A stretch of DNA of 64,000 nucleotides from Sycobia sp. Sy_11 (GCA_018907035.1 JACCIC010000018.1:124001-188000), one strand, 5' to 3'. Positions 52,581-63,546 are shown, numbered from the stretch's first letter. The notes: generated by a model not told the origin, from the sequence alone. Program-made: numbers and translations.

Positions 52581-52619
52581 AAAAATCATTCGATAAAAGG
52601 TATTTATCGAATGATTTTT
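52581..52619. repeat. perfect 17-bp hairpin with 5-base loop
   Basis: AAAAATCATTCGATAAA at 52581-52597 and its exact reverse complement at 52603-52619 flank the loop AGGTA. The T-rich 3' side gives it the look of a stem-loop. There is no gene close enough to call it a terminator, and its role is unknown. Confidence 0.9.
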
Positions 52620-53048
52620 TATTTTTATTCTTTATTTATCGATTATTATATGAAAAAAGTAGTCGATTTAAAAGAGAAAAATTTTGATAGTGCAAAATAG
52701 AAAATGATCAGACATCGGTGGGGAAGGGGAGGAGGAGCTCTTTTGCCATCTTCTATGCTTTCTTATTGGTAGAATATGCTCCTTTTTCGAAAGGTAGACG
52801 AGCTTAGCGACTGGAATAAAATAGAGAAATCGCAAATACAATATCATGTACACTAATTTGTATGAATAAATAAAACTTGCTAAGCTAAAAGAGACCTTCT
52901 CCACTATTCAATTTTATCAGGAGAATAAAGTAACTGAATTCAGAGTCATTGCACTTATCGATTAACTGCATTGAGAGGCATTTGTTATTACAAAATAGTT
53001 CGTCCTTCAGTACATTACGTAATATTATTATTACGGCATAAATCACAA

Positions 53049-53453
53049 ATTAATAAATATTTTTATCGGTCTTACAGTCTTGATACTATAATATATTAAA
53101 TTAAAATAATGGCGGTCAGACTGTCCTTGTTTATGATCACCCCTGATGTATCCCAATAGAAATTACTACTGAAAATAAAATTAAATTAGATGAAAAAATT
53201 AAATATAATAAAAATAAGAAAAATAACCAAAATGAGTTATATTTTTTGTATATACCCCCACCAGCTGAAATTTAAATGTTCCTTTGTTGTCCAACGTTTC
53301 GAACTGCTACGGTTCATCGTCAAGGACTAAACAGTCTACATAGTTTATATTCTTCGGGGGTGATCATAAACAAGGACAGTCTGACGCGTCATTATTTCAG
53401 TATAGTATATTATAATATCAAGACTGTAAGATCGATAAAAATACTTATTAATT
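53049..53453 (-). mobile_element. dispersed repeat, copy 2, with long inverted repeats
   Basis: The arms at 53049-53142 and about 53357-53453 are reverse complements over about 95 bases with few mismatches. They share TTAATAA-TATTTTTATCG, TCTTACAGTCTTGATA, GTCAGACTGTCCTTG and TTTATGATCACCCC. The right part of the interior carries the hammerhead-like motif on the minus strand. The left arm and interior match copies 1 and 3, which lack the second arm. There is no coding capacity. It looks like a long-TIR MITE or a head-to-head pair of repeat ends. Confidence 0.8.
53289..53327 (-). ncRNA. hammerhead-ribozyme-like motif (copy 2)
   Basis: Read on the minus strand: GUCC (stem I), UUGACGA (core CUGANGA with C3 changed to U), an extra U, stem II GAACCG-UAG-CAGUUC with one mismatch, GAAA, CGUU, then GGAC (stem I). 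Stem I GUCC/GGAC differs from copy 3 (GUUC/GAAC) but is fully paired in both, which is a compensatory change. The core change suggests low or no activity. Confidence 0.5.
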
Positions 53454-56219
53454 TAATATAATACAGGTGACGCAAGTACAATTTTTAATTTTTAATAAAT
53501 CTCAAATAATATTATTACTACAGGAATAGGCGAATACTTAAGAACTGCTCTTACAATTATTTACTCAGTCAATGAATTGTAAAAAAAGATAGAGCATTTG
53601 TTTTCTTTAGATTTCGATCATAGTTTAACTCGATGAACATCTTATTTTGACATTGATTTCTTTTATTTATCAATTTACATCATAAAAAATATTATTTTAG
53701 CATAATTATCCTAGATTACTATCGAAGATGCAAACAATCTTACCTGTAGAAAGATGCAGTCAAATAAGAGGAAGACGATCAGAAGAAATCGAAAGGCGTA
53801 TAATCGATCTCAACTTGTAGTCTAAGTACAAAATATATCTCTACGAATCAGACGGATTGACGATTAATTAATCGAATGCTATTGGTACGAATTCTAAAAG
53901 TCGATGTGATATCAATCGACATCTATCTTGAGCTATCGTTTCAAGCAAAGTCCTCACTTGGAAATTAACTCCTGATACGTTAGGAAAAAAAAAGCATTCA
54001 AAGAACGACGAATTTGCCCTCCAGCCCGCTCTGCCGTCTTCCCCCCTCGTGCAAATCTGTCAAAGTCAGGCTCAGATTGTGCATTCGCACCTTGGCACAG
54101 TTCTTGAGAATGACACCTCCCAACTTTCAGTCCCCAAATGACGCGTTGGCTCCATCGCCCTTTGACGACGGCTTTGTCCCCCATCCCCACCCACGCTCAC
54201 CGGCGCGATATTTTAAATATTTTCAGTTGGGCACTAACGTTACCTGGACCCGGGCTCACTGGCAGCCCGATCCATTACTGGGACATTCAACGTGTGTTCG
54301 CGAGCGAGGGGGGGGGAGCAGCATTACATCGTTCGTTTTTTAATTTAATTCGTAGCTTCGTGCCCAGCCCCATTAGCAATTGGCCAGACGGCAGGCGTAG
54401 GCTGCTCGTAATCTTTGTCTAGTTTTATAAATGACATTAATTGCGTTTCAACTTCGGAACTTTATCGAATCATTTAATCCAAAGAGATATTGCAGATATT
54501 CCGCCGGCTAGGAAAAACACCTGTTTTTACCCCCTCCCCCCCGGTGTTCGCTTTAATTACTTTATCTTAGGAAAGTAAGTTTCGCGCTACTATAACTCGT
54601 TCGGTAAACTTCTTCCGCCGTTAAAGTAATTCCCCGCCGTTCTTGGCATTAAAAGCCCGCCCCCTTTTCAAACTTCATTCTTTAAATATCGAGGAAAATT
54701 GTCAGTGAGGGAGTGACTTTTTCCCCCCACCTGAAATATATCAAATTCCCATTACCTGGTGGGTATTAATTATAATATTTAAGCAGAGATGTATTCATTG
54801 AAAAAGAATCTCGACTGCGGCCTCTTTTGCTCTTTAAATTAATAATGATTGTAACAAGATAAAATTTTCATTAATATTAATTGGTGAAATATGATAAATC
54901 GATTTTTGCTTCTAGGAGCTGTAAGACACTTTTACATATTTTACATTCGATCCTTTATAAAACGTTCCTTCATGATTTCCGATAAATAAACTAAAGAGAT
55001 TTTCATTATTAAACCACATTCACAGACAAAGACAATCTGATTAATTGTAGTAAAATATTATTTTATGCATATAAAATAAACGGTAAAATTGTGCAATATA
55101 ATATAATTAGCTTAATTAACCAGGTTGACGAATTACCTACAATGCAGAAATTTGGAAAAATTAAAAATTTCGCCTTAGTTTTTGAAAAGATGCTGGGCTT
55201 TAACATTCATTATATTGTTAGTATTACGCAATGCTTACAGATACTAGTAACGTTTTTTTTATTCACTGTAGATATTAGTTATTCATTAAATCTCTTATTT
55301 AACGATCAGTTTATAAAAATAAATTTCATCACAGTTAAAAGGAGATATTTCATACGCAATATTTTGTGGCCTCAAATCAATTCCATCCTTCTTGTTAATC
55401 AACGTTGTTTCTAAATTTGTTTTATTCATATTGATACTACATATCTAGTGAATGCAAATTTTATCGGCAATAATCATAGAATTATATCATTGTTTGTAGA
55501 TTGTCGGAAAAATATTTCTGTGAAGCATAGATTCGAATTAGGATTAACTATTATATAATGAAAAATTCCAAATCGTTATTTATAGCGAATGCCTTCAATG
55601 TCGCTTCATTAACGTGAAAGCGAAGTGAAAAGCACTTATTTGCGTATAACGCGATTGATTAGAATTTCCCGTTATTGGAGTCCTTGTGACAGTTAATATT
55701 CTAAGAATATCAAAATCTAATTAATTATCGATAAATCATGAAAATTAAAGTAATTTGACTTTTAAACCTCGAATGTAAATTTAATCCCAGTGCCAAACGA
55801 ATTCATGTGATTTAAAAAAGTTTTTCACCGCTTGTCAGAACCAGTCCGCGAGCAGAATCGGACGTTTCCATAATCTAGCTTAAAAAAAAAAAAAAGAACT
55901 TTTTTCTTTCAGTTACGCTTCGAATAAAATCATTTTATTTAAAAAATCTGAAATAAGGCATTCGCTAAATAAACTCGAGAAAGCACTTACGCGTAAAGAG
56001 GCTTTTAATTCGTGAATAACAAGTCTTATTGAAGATAATATAGTTTATTTATGAAATTAACCAACTGTTGTTCCTGCCACATTTTTCTATTTCAATATGA
56101 CTTTACGTACTGTTTATCAGAATCTTCGATTACACGCAATCCTATATATCCGCTACAATTTTCCCAGAATGGCCAAATAAAACTTCCACTCCAAATAGGC
56201 TAAAATACGACCATATCTA

Positions 56220-56223
<4 letters not shown>

Positions 56224-56277
<54 letters not shown>
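56224..56277. repeat. (AT)n microsatellite
   Basis: Pure AT tract of about 54 bases beside a GC-rich patch. Confidence 0.96.
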
Positions 56278-56278
<1 letters not shown>

Positions 56279-56739
56279 CACAGAAAACCCCTCCATACAC
56301 CCGCCCGCGCACCGTAACGCCGCTCGCGAGGGCCATCTCGCAGCCCGTATCCGGGCTTAACTGCTCGCGCCTCCCCCCCCCCCCGCCCCCACCCGCCACG
56401 CGTTCATCCACGCGAGGACGACACGCGCGGCGCGTCGGCGACCCTAAATAACGACGCGCGCTTTATTTCTCGGCGGTGGCGCGGGGCCGCCGCGCAACAT
56501 TACGCTCGGCTACCCGAGGACGGGTGGGCGAGGGCGCAGCGTCGGCGGCAGCGCGAATTCCAACCGAAGCGCGCATTTAGCGGGACGCGCGCGCGCACGC
56601 GCTCCCTTGACAAATCGCCGGGCGAGCCGAAAGCCCCACCGCGCTCTTTTGGGAGGGGGGGTGGGCGAGGATGATAAACTTTTGCTGCTGTCGGATCTTA
56701 ACTCACCCTTTAAAACTGCGGGGGACAGGGTGGCGGGAC

Positions 56740-56741
<2 letters not shown>

Positions 56742-56787
<46 letters not shown>
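56742..56787. repeat. (TA)n microsatellite
   Basis: TA tract of about 46 bases. Confidence 0.95.
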
Positions 56788-56792
<5 letters not shown>

Positions 56793-57551
56793 TATGAAAG
56801 TGTGGGGGCGTCCATTAGGAATTATTGCGAGGACGCGTTTTAATGAGAATCGGTGAGCGATTAGGATTAAAGTTCGCGCGGGCGTCTATATTTTATATAC
56901 GAATAAAAAGCGATGTAAAGCGTGAACTACGAGCCACTTTTTATCGTATTTTTGTACCAGTCGCACAATACCATTTGTTTCAGAATGAATATTTTTCTTT
57001 TATAGAAATAATTAATATTTTGAAATAAATTATGGAAAATTACTTTTTTTACTGAAAATAGATTCTGATGATACGCCAGATTTTCATAGTTTTTTTCTAT
57101 ACAAAATATAATTTATACCAACATTTCTATAAAAACATGAAAAGCAAAAACTTTCATAATTCACTAGGCATTGAATATTTGCAAAATATTCAACTGAACC
57201 ACGGTATATAACTAAATATTATTTCAGACTATTCGTCGTATTCGTATTCATCATTCTGCTTCGCTTTAATAATTCTTATAGTATATACGGCCGAGTTTGT
57301 CAATGAAATTCTTAGCTCGATCCATCTAGAATAAATTCGTATGTCAATTTTCAAACTGCACGCGTGAAAGAATGCCAAAATAAGTAAGTTGACGCGTATT
57401 AGTCTATCGATTTGGGCGGAAAAATTTTTCTTTCTTACACATACCTGTATAAAATATATACTGTTTTTGACGAGAATGCCGTCGGCGTCTCTGTCAATGG
57501 CACGCCCCGTAAAAAGTTTACCTCGAGTTTTAAGGCAATTCAGTTCACTCG

Positions 57552-57554
<3 letters not shown>

Positions 57555-57634
<80 letters not shown>
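57555..57634. repeat. compound (TA)n-(CA)n-(TA)n microsatellite
   Basis: About 37 bases of TA pass directly into about 28 bases of CA and then about 15 bases of TA, an 80-base alternating purine-pyrimidine run. Confidence 0.96.
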
Positions 57635-57738
57635 GTCTCCGTTGTGTTTCGTGGTCCTTGATATATATTGTTGGCGACAACAAAAAGAAAAACATTATGC
57701 CCCCGCGGCAAACTTTTTCCTCCCGTCGGTCGACGAGC

Positions 57739-57740
<2 letters not shown>

Positions 57741-57805
<65 letters not shown>
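57741..57805. repeat. (TA)n microsatellite, long
   Basis: Pure TA tract of about 65 bases, the longest AT dinucleotide tract in the window. Confidence 0.97.
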
Positions 57806-57808
<3 letters not shown>

Positions 57809-59660
57809 ACTGACGGTGAATCCGCGCGGAGGAAGTGTTTCGCGATCATTGTAATGGACTCGTTGGCAATTGTTCGACTTAATCGAGGTCTGTGAAAGTA
57901 CCTGCTAATTATGTTGGAGCACGATTATTAAAACTTACGTGTAGCTTGTTAGTCCGTTCGTTTATTTTTCAGCATTACATACGTTATTTTTTTATGAATT
58001 GTAACGTTATCGTAATGTAACTCGCTCGATCTTGCGTCTGTCCAAAATTTTATTTTCTGCTTAGAATAAACGATGCTGTGTTTGAGCTTTCGACCAGCTT
58101 ATAATTAAAGTACACTGAAGTTACTTAAAAAAAAAAAAAAACGTGGATAAAAAATTATAAATTTTAACCGCAAAAGTTAAGCAATTAAAAGTTTTTACAC
58201 TGTTTAAGATATAATTAATCATAAAACGTAAGTGTGATCATTATTCTGTTTCCAGCACTCTTGGACAAGTCGTTCGGTTTAATTAAATCGATTTGCTTAA
58301 AAAAAAAAAAATAAGAAGAAATTTTCCCGTAAGACGTAAAGTTTTATTGTTCTATTCGTGGCACGGCTATCTCTTCTAGTGTCCTTCTTGCAATCGTCCT
58401 ATCGCGTGTCTTAACTTTTCCATCTTGCCCTTTCCGACTAATACTCCTTAAAAAATGGGATTAAAATGTCGGACAGGCGAAAAGAATGGGAATAAAGGCA
58501 GAAGGAGTATAAGCTTTTGGTTTGTTTAAAGCGCCTGGGAGGCAGAACGGAGTCAGGAAGGACGAATCCAAGATTCCTCGGGGCTGTTGACAGAGGCAGA
58601 GGAGAATTGTAACTCCCCCCCCCCCGTCTACCGCCGGGGCGCCTCTTTCTCCATACCTTTCTTTTTATTCCCGCGTCTTGGCGAAGGGCCGAGGAAAAAG
58701 TTTCTTTCGATTCTTACTTCCGGTACTCGTTCCCTCACCGCCTCGCCCCCCCAAGCCTCGCGATATCTCCTCGCTGCTCTCGGCTCCTTACTTTTCTCGG
58801 TATATACATAAAGCAATTCAGAAGGGGCTCGAGGGCCATTCAAAGACTTGACGAGACCTCTTTAAGTTTTCTTTTTGTTTCCCTCGTCTCCGGCGTCCAT
58901 CCGTTGCAATAACTTCTGCATAACCATTGGAATCCTGAAGACGCAACATTTTCTACTGAATTTCTTTTTACCTTCAACGCAACGATCCAAGGAATTAGTT
59001 CTAATTACTCGATGCAACTTTAAAGTTGCTTTAAATAGTTGAAAGAGCAACACCGACAAAATGACAGTGTGTGTGTGTTTGTGGCAATTTTTAATCTATG
59101 TTTTACTTAAACAAAGCAGTCATGACGTATGCGATTAAAGACATTCTTACTATAGGTAAAATTATACTTATATATATTTAAAATATTTAAGAAAAAGATA
59201 AGAGAAGCATTAGGAAATTACAAAATAAATATTATTAAAATAATATGGATATAGATATAGATAATTATTATAGAATCAAAAGTTAAATTGATTTTTATTA
59301 TGAGTCGTAACATATAATTAATTTAATCATTACTTAATCATTTTATTAACATTTTATTTATAATAAAATAGTTTATTTACAGCACCATATTGGTTTAATT
59401 TACGATTTCAATTGACATAATAATCGTATGGTTATTATTCATTTATTTACTTTCTATATTACATTGATTTTACAGTAGATAATATAAATTTTATCTGTTC
59501 CAATTTTAGGTACTCCAGTCTTTCATCATCATTTCTTATCAATATTATATTTCCAAATCTTTTCAAAGCTATCTGATGCACAGTACACGATTAAAATCTT
59601 AGGTGCATTAATGTTAACTGAAGCAACGGTGAATCAATATAATAGCAATTAGATTTTGGT

Positions 59661-59666
59661 TTTATT
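59661..59666 (-). terminator. candidate polyadenylation signal of the MATH-BTB gene
   Basis: AATAAA on the minus strand, about 220 bases past the stop codon. It is the first such hexamer noticed in that direction and is unproven. Confidence 0.35.
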
Positions 59667-59883
59667 TCAATGATTTCATTTTGTATTAAAATATAATTTA
59701 AACCACCAATAACAAAAGTTTTAAAAATGTATACCATAGCTATAAATTAATTAGATATGAAAAAAAAAACAATTTAATCGACAGTATATCATGAGTTCTA
59801 TTAAATCAAAGTACAATGAAATTTGAAAATTTGCGAGCGCGAAATCGATAAATAAAACCGATTGCTAGAAAAGTGCTTGTAAC

Positions 59884-60981
59884 TCAAGCTAGTCCGTGCT
59901 TAATAGACGCGTGAAATATTTCAGTGATCAATTCAGGATGAGATTTTTCAAGCTCCTGAAACTCGACGGTATTTATATAGAACGCGGTATGGGACGCGAT
60001 GAAATCCACTGCCTTGGCTTTGAGAAATGCCAATTTATTCTGATTGGCGAATAGAAGAACGTCGACCGCGTGGACGAAGTTAATTTCCCGACAGAGCATC
60101 TCCTGCGTTATGTTCATTAGTCCCTCAATCTTGTACACGTTGGCGAGTTTCAATAGTTCCAATACCATACCGTCGCTGACGTTGCTCATCCTTCCGGTGT
60201 ACATGTAGCGCAGCGCCTCCTTCATCGTGTCCACGTCCACGCCCTCCACTATCCAAATCGACGACGAGTCGTTGTACGCCCTATTCTCGAATATTTTGGC
60301 GAACACCGCGCTCCTGGACGCCAGTATCAATTTGTGCGCCGCGATATCTTGACCCTTTACCCTGAGAGTCACGTCACTGAAGTTCTTATTATCCACAAAG
60401 TTCGCCAGGTGATCGGAGTACTGCAATTCCTCGTGATCTTCGTGACTGATCCTGCAATACCCAGTGGTGTTGGTACTGCTCAGAGGTACGACAATGTCGG
60501 CGTAAACGACGAGCGAGCCGTTTTTCAGAATTCCATTTTTGTCGTCGGCGACGTACTGCCAGTTCAGAAAATTGTTATATCCTGTCTTGGCACCGTTCGT
60601 CAGCGCCGCTGTATCGTTGTAAGTGCTCGCCTCGTGCAGGGTTGCGTTTAAAATCGACAATTTATAGTTGGCCGTTATTGAATACACGATGCCGGATGTA
60701 TAAATCAAATGCACGCATATCATGTCCTTGTAATATTGGGTCACTCCCCTGGGATAAAGTCTCAAAGTCCACGTGAAGTTTAGGTTGTTCACGGATGAAA
60801 ATTCGGGCGAATCCAAATATTCTCCCGTTTTTAGGGCATACAATTTAAAGTCACTGATCGTCCACATAAAGTCAGTCTTTACCAGGTCAAGTTTCGTCGA
60901 GCCCCAGTGTTCGGTATGGAAAGGAATCACACTTGTCCAAGCCAAGGTAAAGATTAATATAATCAGCTGTAGATTCCACAT
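59884..60981 (-). CDS. secreted-looking MATH-BTB (SPOP-type) protein
   Basis: An intact single-exon frame of 365 residues. A hydrophobic N-terminus (residues 3-18, LQLIILIFTLAWTS) looks like a cleavable signal peptide. A MATH domain follows at about 36-165 (FMWTISDF, SPEF, WTLRLYPRG), then a BTB/POZ domain at about 192-293 (FSDVTLRVKGQDIAAHKLIL, YMYTGRM) and a C-terminal 3-box/BACK-like part to about 360. The order and length match SPOP, a cytosolic/nuclear adaptor that binds substrates through MATH and CUL3 through BTB. Nine N-X-S/T sequons are present (Asn 68, 112, 122, 154, 171, 200, 237, 267, 290), which fits passage through the ER. If it is truly secreted it cannot act as a CUL3 adaptor. 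A possible 5' UTR exon (61120-61163, between TATTCCAG and GTGCGT) could splice to an acceptor at 61017. Hymenopteran genomes carry expanded SPOP-like families, and intronless copies such as this one are expected. Confidence 0.88.
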   Translation of the reverse strand: MWNLQLIILIFTLAWTSVIPFHTEHWGSTKLDLVKTDFMWTISDFKLYALKTGEYLDSPEFSSVNNLNFTWTLRLYPRGVTQYYKDMICVHLIYTSGIVYSITANYKLSILNATLHEASTYNDTAALTNGAKTGYNNFLNWQYVADDKNGILKNGSLVVYADIVVPLSSTNTTGYCRISHEDHEELQYSDHLANFVDNKNFSDVTLRVKGQDIAAHKLILASRSAVFAKIFENRAYNDSSSIWIVEGVDVDTMKEALRYMYTGRMSNVSDGMVLELLKLANVYKIEGLMNITQEMLCREINFVHAVDVLLFANQNKLAFLKAKAVDFIASHTAFYINTVEFQELEKSHPELITEIFHASIKHGLA

Positions 60982-61849
60982 GCTGATTTAGTTTTCGTTA
61001 TAGTCCACTACTTAAACTACAATAACAAAGTAATAGTAATGTTCAAACAGTTCAATTAAAATTTTTGATGCTTTCTTCTGTTTTATTTATTTGAAGAACC
61101 GGAATAGGATTGACGCACCTTAGCACTGCGTTGAAGATACGTGCCTCAATTAAACTGGTTGCCTGGAATAAAATACATTTATTTGGTTTGTTATCGATTT
61201 CGATATTCAAGAGATTAATTCGATACGGACACGCTTTATTTCGATTCCACTTGAATATATTCATTCGTCGTTTTAAATATAATTGCATATATGGCATTGA
61301 TATAATGATTCATGTTAAGGTAATCTATTGCTTCGAAAATACAAATATTACAGAATTTTTTAAATATATTAGCCAAGATCATCTTAATTTATATTGAAAA
61401 ATTCATATTGCCATTGATTATTATTTTGATTTGTTATCTCATTATATCATACGCTAATTGATTCTTTTCGATTTTATTTCTTTCTTTTAATTTATTTAAA
61501 AATAGGCTAAATTGGTAAACCTCTGGAAGCAAGTGGTGGAAACGTAGCGAACTAGCGCCCGGTAACGATTAAAAATGAAGTATTGTGTCCCAGGTAAGCC
61601 GGTCTGTAGTTTAAAATTCCCGCATTACAATATATATATATATACTAAGGGATGTTTCGTAGTTAGATGGCTGCATTCTACATCCAATTCTATCGAGATG
61701 ACTTCCTTGAGAGGTTTAATGTTCGAACGGCAGTCAGTATTCAGTATCCACTTATATTGGAAACACTTTCACGGGAAGTTTGGTATTTGGCATGATTGTA
61801 TTTAATATCTAGATAAACCGGAATTTTTACAGAAAATAAAATATATCTA

Positions 61850-62095
61850 TATTTTAGTTTCGATATTCTATCGCCGATTAGCGATAGTCGAGCTATAGGA
61901 TTCGAGTATTTATAGTTGATTTTTTATATTAGACTATAAAGTTTTAGTTTTCGATATTAAGTATTTAGTTTGGATTATCGATGGTCGAATATTGAGTTTC
62001 CTTGTTCGACTATCGAATTCAGACTATCCTTGCTTGGATATATATATTCGATTCTCGATTGGGTATCCATATTCGATTATCGACATTCTAGTTAA
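61850..62095. repeat. degenerate block rich in TCGA / CGATATT / TCGATTAT words
   Basis: Words such as TTCGATATTC, TAGTCGAG, ATTATCGATGGTCGA, GACTATCGAATTCAGACTATC, TATTCGATTCTCGATT and TATTCGATTATCGAC recur every 10-30 bases in both orientations. It looks like an old, diverged simple or tandem repeat. Confidence 0.5.
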
Positions 62096-62279
62096 TAATA
62101 TTAAAATAAAAATTATAAAAAAATATTTAATTTTTAATTGAAATTACTTATCGAAATCATTCTTATTATTTTGCCTTATTGGGCTTGATATACTTATACA
62201 ATTTGATATACACATGATAAAGTGTTATTGAATGTATGATATAAACCGGAAAGATTTACAATATATACATGAAAAATTT

Positions 62280-62575
62280 AGTTTAGTTCCTGACGATGAA
62301 CCGTAGCGGTTCGAAATGTCGAACATCAAAAGAGAAAATAAGGTGGTGGTGGCATTCAGATTGTCTTCATTAACATAGAATATAGTTTATTATTTTTATT
62401 ATTTTTATTTTATTTTATTTTATTATTATTTTATTTTATTATTTTTCATTTTTAATCTAATTTATTTTTAGTAATAAGTTTTATTACTTCAGTCTGACTC
62501 TCATTATTTTAGTTAATATATTATATTATAGAGAGAGTAAGACGGATAAAAATATTTATTCATTTAATTCAAAAC
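62280..62575 (+). mobile_element. dispersed repeat, copy 3, with hammerhead-like motif
   Basis: Plus-strand copy of the family at 26.1 and 53.0 kb. It begins a few bases before the hammerhead-like motif, then AACATCAAAAGAG, AATAAGGTGGTGG, an AT-rich middle, CAGTCTGACTCTCATTATT, and ends at GGATAAAAATATTTATTCATTT. There are no coding frames and no second inverted arm. Confidence 0.75.
62286..62324 (+). ncRNA. hammerhead-ribozyme-like motif, best-preserved copy (3)
   Basis: In order: GUUC (stem I, 62286-62289), CUGACGA matching the hammerhead core CUGANGA (62290-62296), one unpaired U, stem II GAACCG-UAG-CGGUUC with six perfect pairs, GAAA (62313-62316), UGUC, then GAAC pairing with the opening GUUC. 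Cleavage would fall after the C of GUC at 62320. Two cautions: the extra U at the base of stem II, and a stem III of about two pairs with no loop, which could only form between two molecules. Confidence 0.55.
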
Positions 62576-63488
62576 AGTCGACATAAGTACAATTTTTAAT
62601 ACAAATGAAAAACTTTAATTCAATAAAAACATAATGAACCATATAAAACCATAATTCAATAAGAGAACTAAATTTTGTTTATTTTCTTTATTTAAATGAT
62701 ACGATTTTGATTAACATATACTTTAATGAATAAAAGAATGTATGTGAAAGAAGAAAAAAGTACCAGCTTGCTGCTGCATTAATTAATTAAATATTAATTA
62801 TTAAATATTAATGAACTGAATGTAACATGTCTTGTTTTGAAATATCCAGCAGTATATCATCGATTGTATGTATTTGCAAGAAGATAAATTAAATTGATTT
62901 GTTTCTTTTAGAATATTTCAGTACTAATTTCTAACCTTGCATATTTAAAGACAGATTAATAGTAAATTTCCATCAAAATGATCAAAATCATTTTTCAAAT
63001 TTTGTTTGAAAATAATTTTGCACATCTATGATAAAAATATTGAATATAAATAATACTGTTTCTTATTTGAAATGATTTGAGTTACATTCTCCCTAATAGT
63101 GATTAATTAATATAAATGATTTAATTGTGTAGTGATTATAATAAGCATAAGTATCAAATATTGAGATCTTATAAATTTTATTGTTTTTCACAGTAAAATT
63201 AAAAATATGGTGAAGGTGTGAAAAACTATACATAATTAATGATATTATAATTTAGTATATCTTACTTAGAAATTTTGACAATAAAAGACAAAATCGATAT
63301 TCGGATCTTCTTAAGTAACTCTTCCCTTGAGGTTTTCGAATTGGTGCTTTATAGTTTTTATAGTTTTACCACTTTTACACAGAGCCGCATATTCGGAAAT
63401 AATCTTAATAATCTTTATTAATGAACTTATTCAAATCAATAAAGAATTTTGAAACTTAGCTATCTATCTATATATCTATCTATCTATC

Positions 63489-63490
<2 letters not shown>

Positions 63491-63542
<52 letters not shown>
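63491..63542. repeat. (TA)n microsatellite
   Basis: TATC units (about 63460-63490) pass into about 50 bases of pure TA. Confidence 0.95.

Positions 63543-63546
<4 letters not shown>

Larger units (their letters stand above)
50608..59883. other. downstream flank: 3' UTR and intergenic DNA
   Basis: It begins with the SBSPON-like 3' UTR (CGG/GCG-rich at 50680-50730, then a GA tract). The rest is non-coding, with microsatellites, the dispersed-repeat copy at 53049-53453, a perfect hairpin at 52581-52619 and GC-rich patches at 54020-54420, 56280-56700 and 58560-58800. No exon was recognised. Confidence 0.6.

Noticed and set aside
55091..55414. 107-residue hydrophobic open frame
   Set aside because: AT-rich DNA readily gives Ile/Phe/Leu-rich frames of this length; no homology or gene structure seen.
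57229..57849. 206-residue minus-strand open frame
   Set aside because: Mostly Tyr-Ile and Cys-Val runs translated from AT and CA microsatellites.
61120..61163. Possible 5' UTR exon of the MATH-BTB gene (TATTCCAG...GTGCGT on the minus strand)
   Set aside because: Plausible splice sites but non-coding and only 44 bases; kept as a note in the gene entry rather than as a feature.
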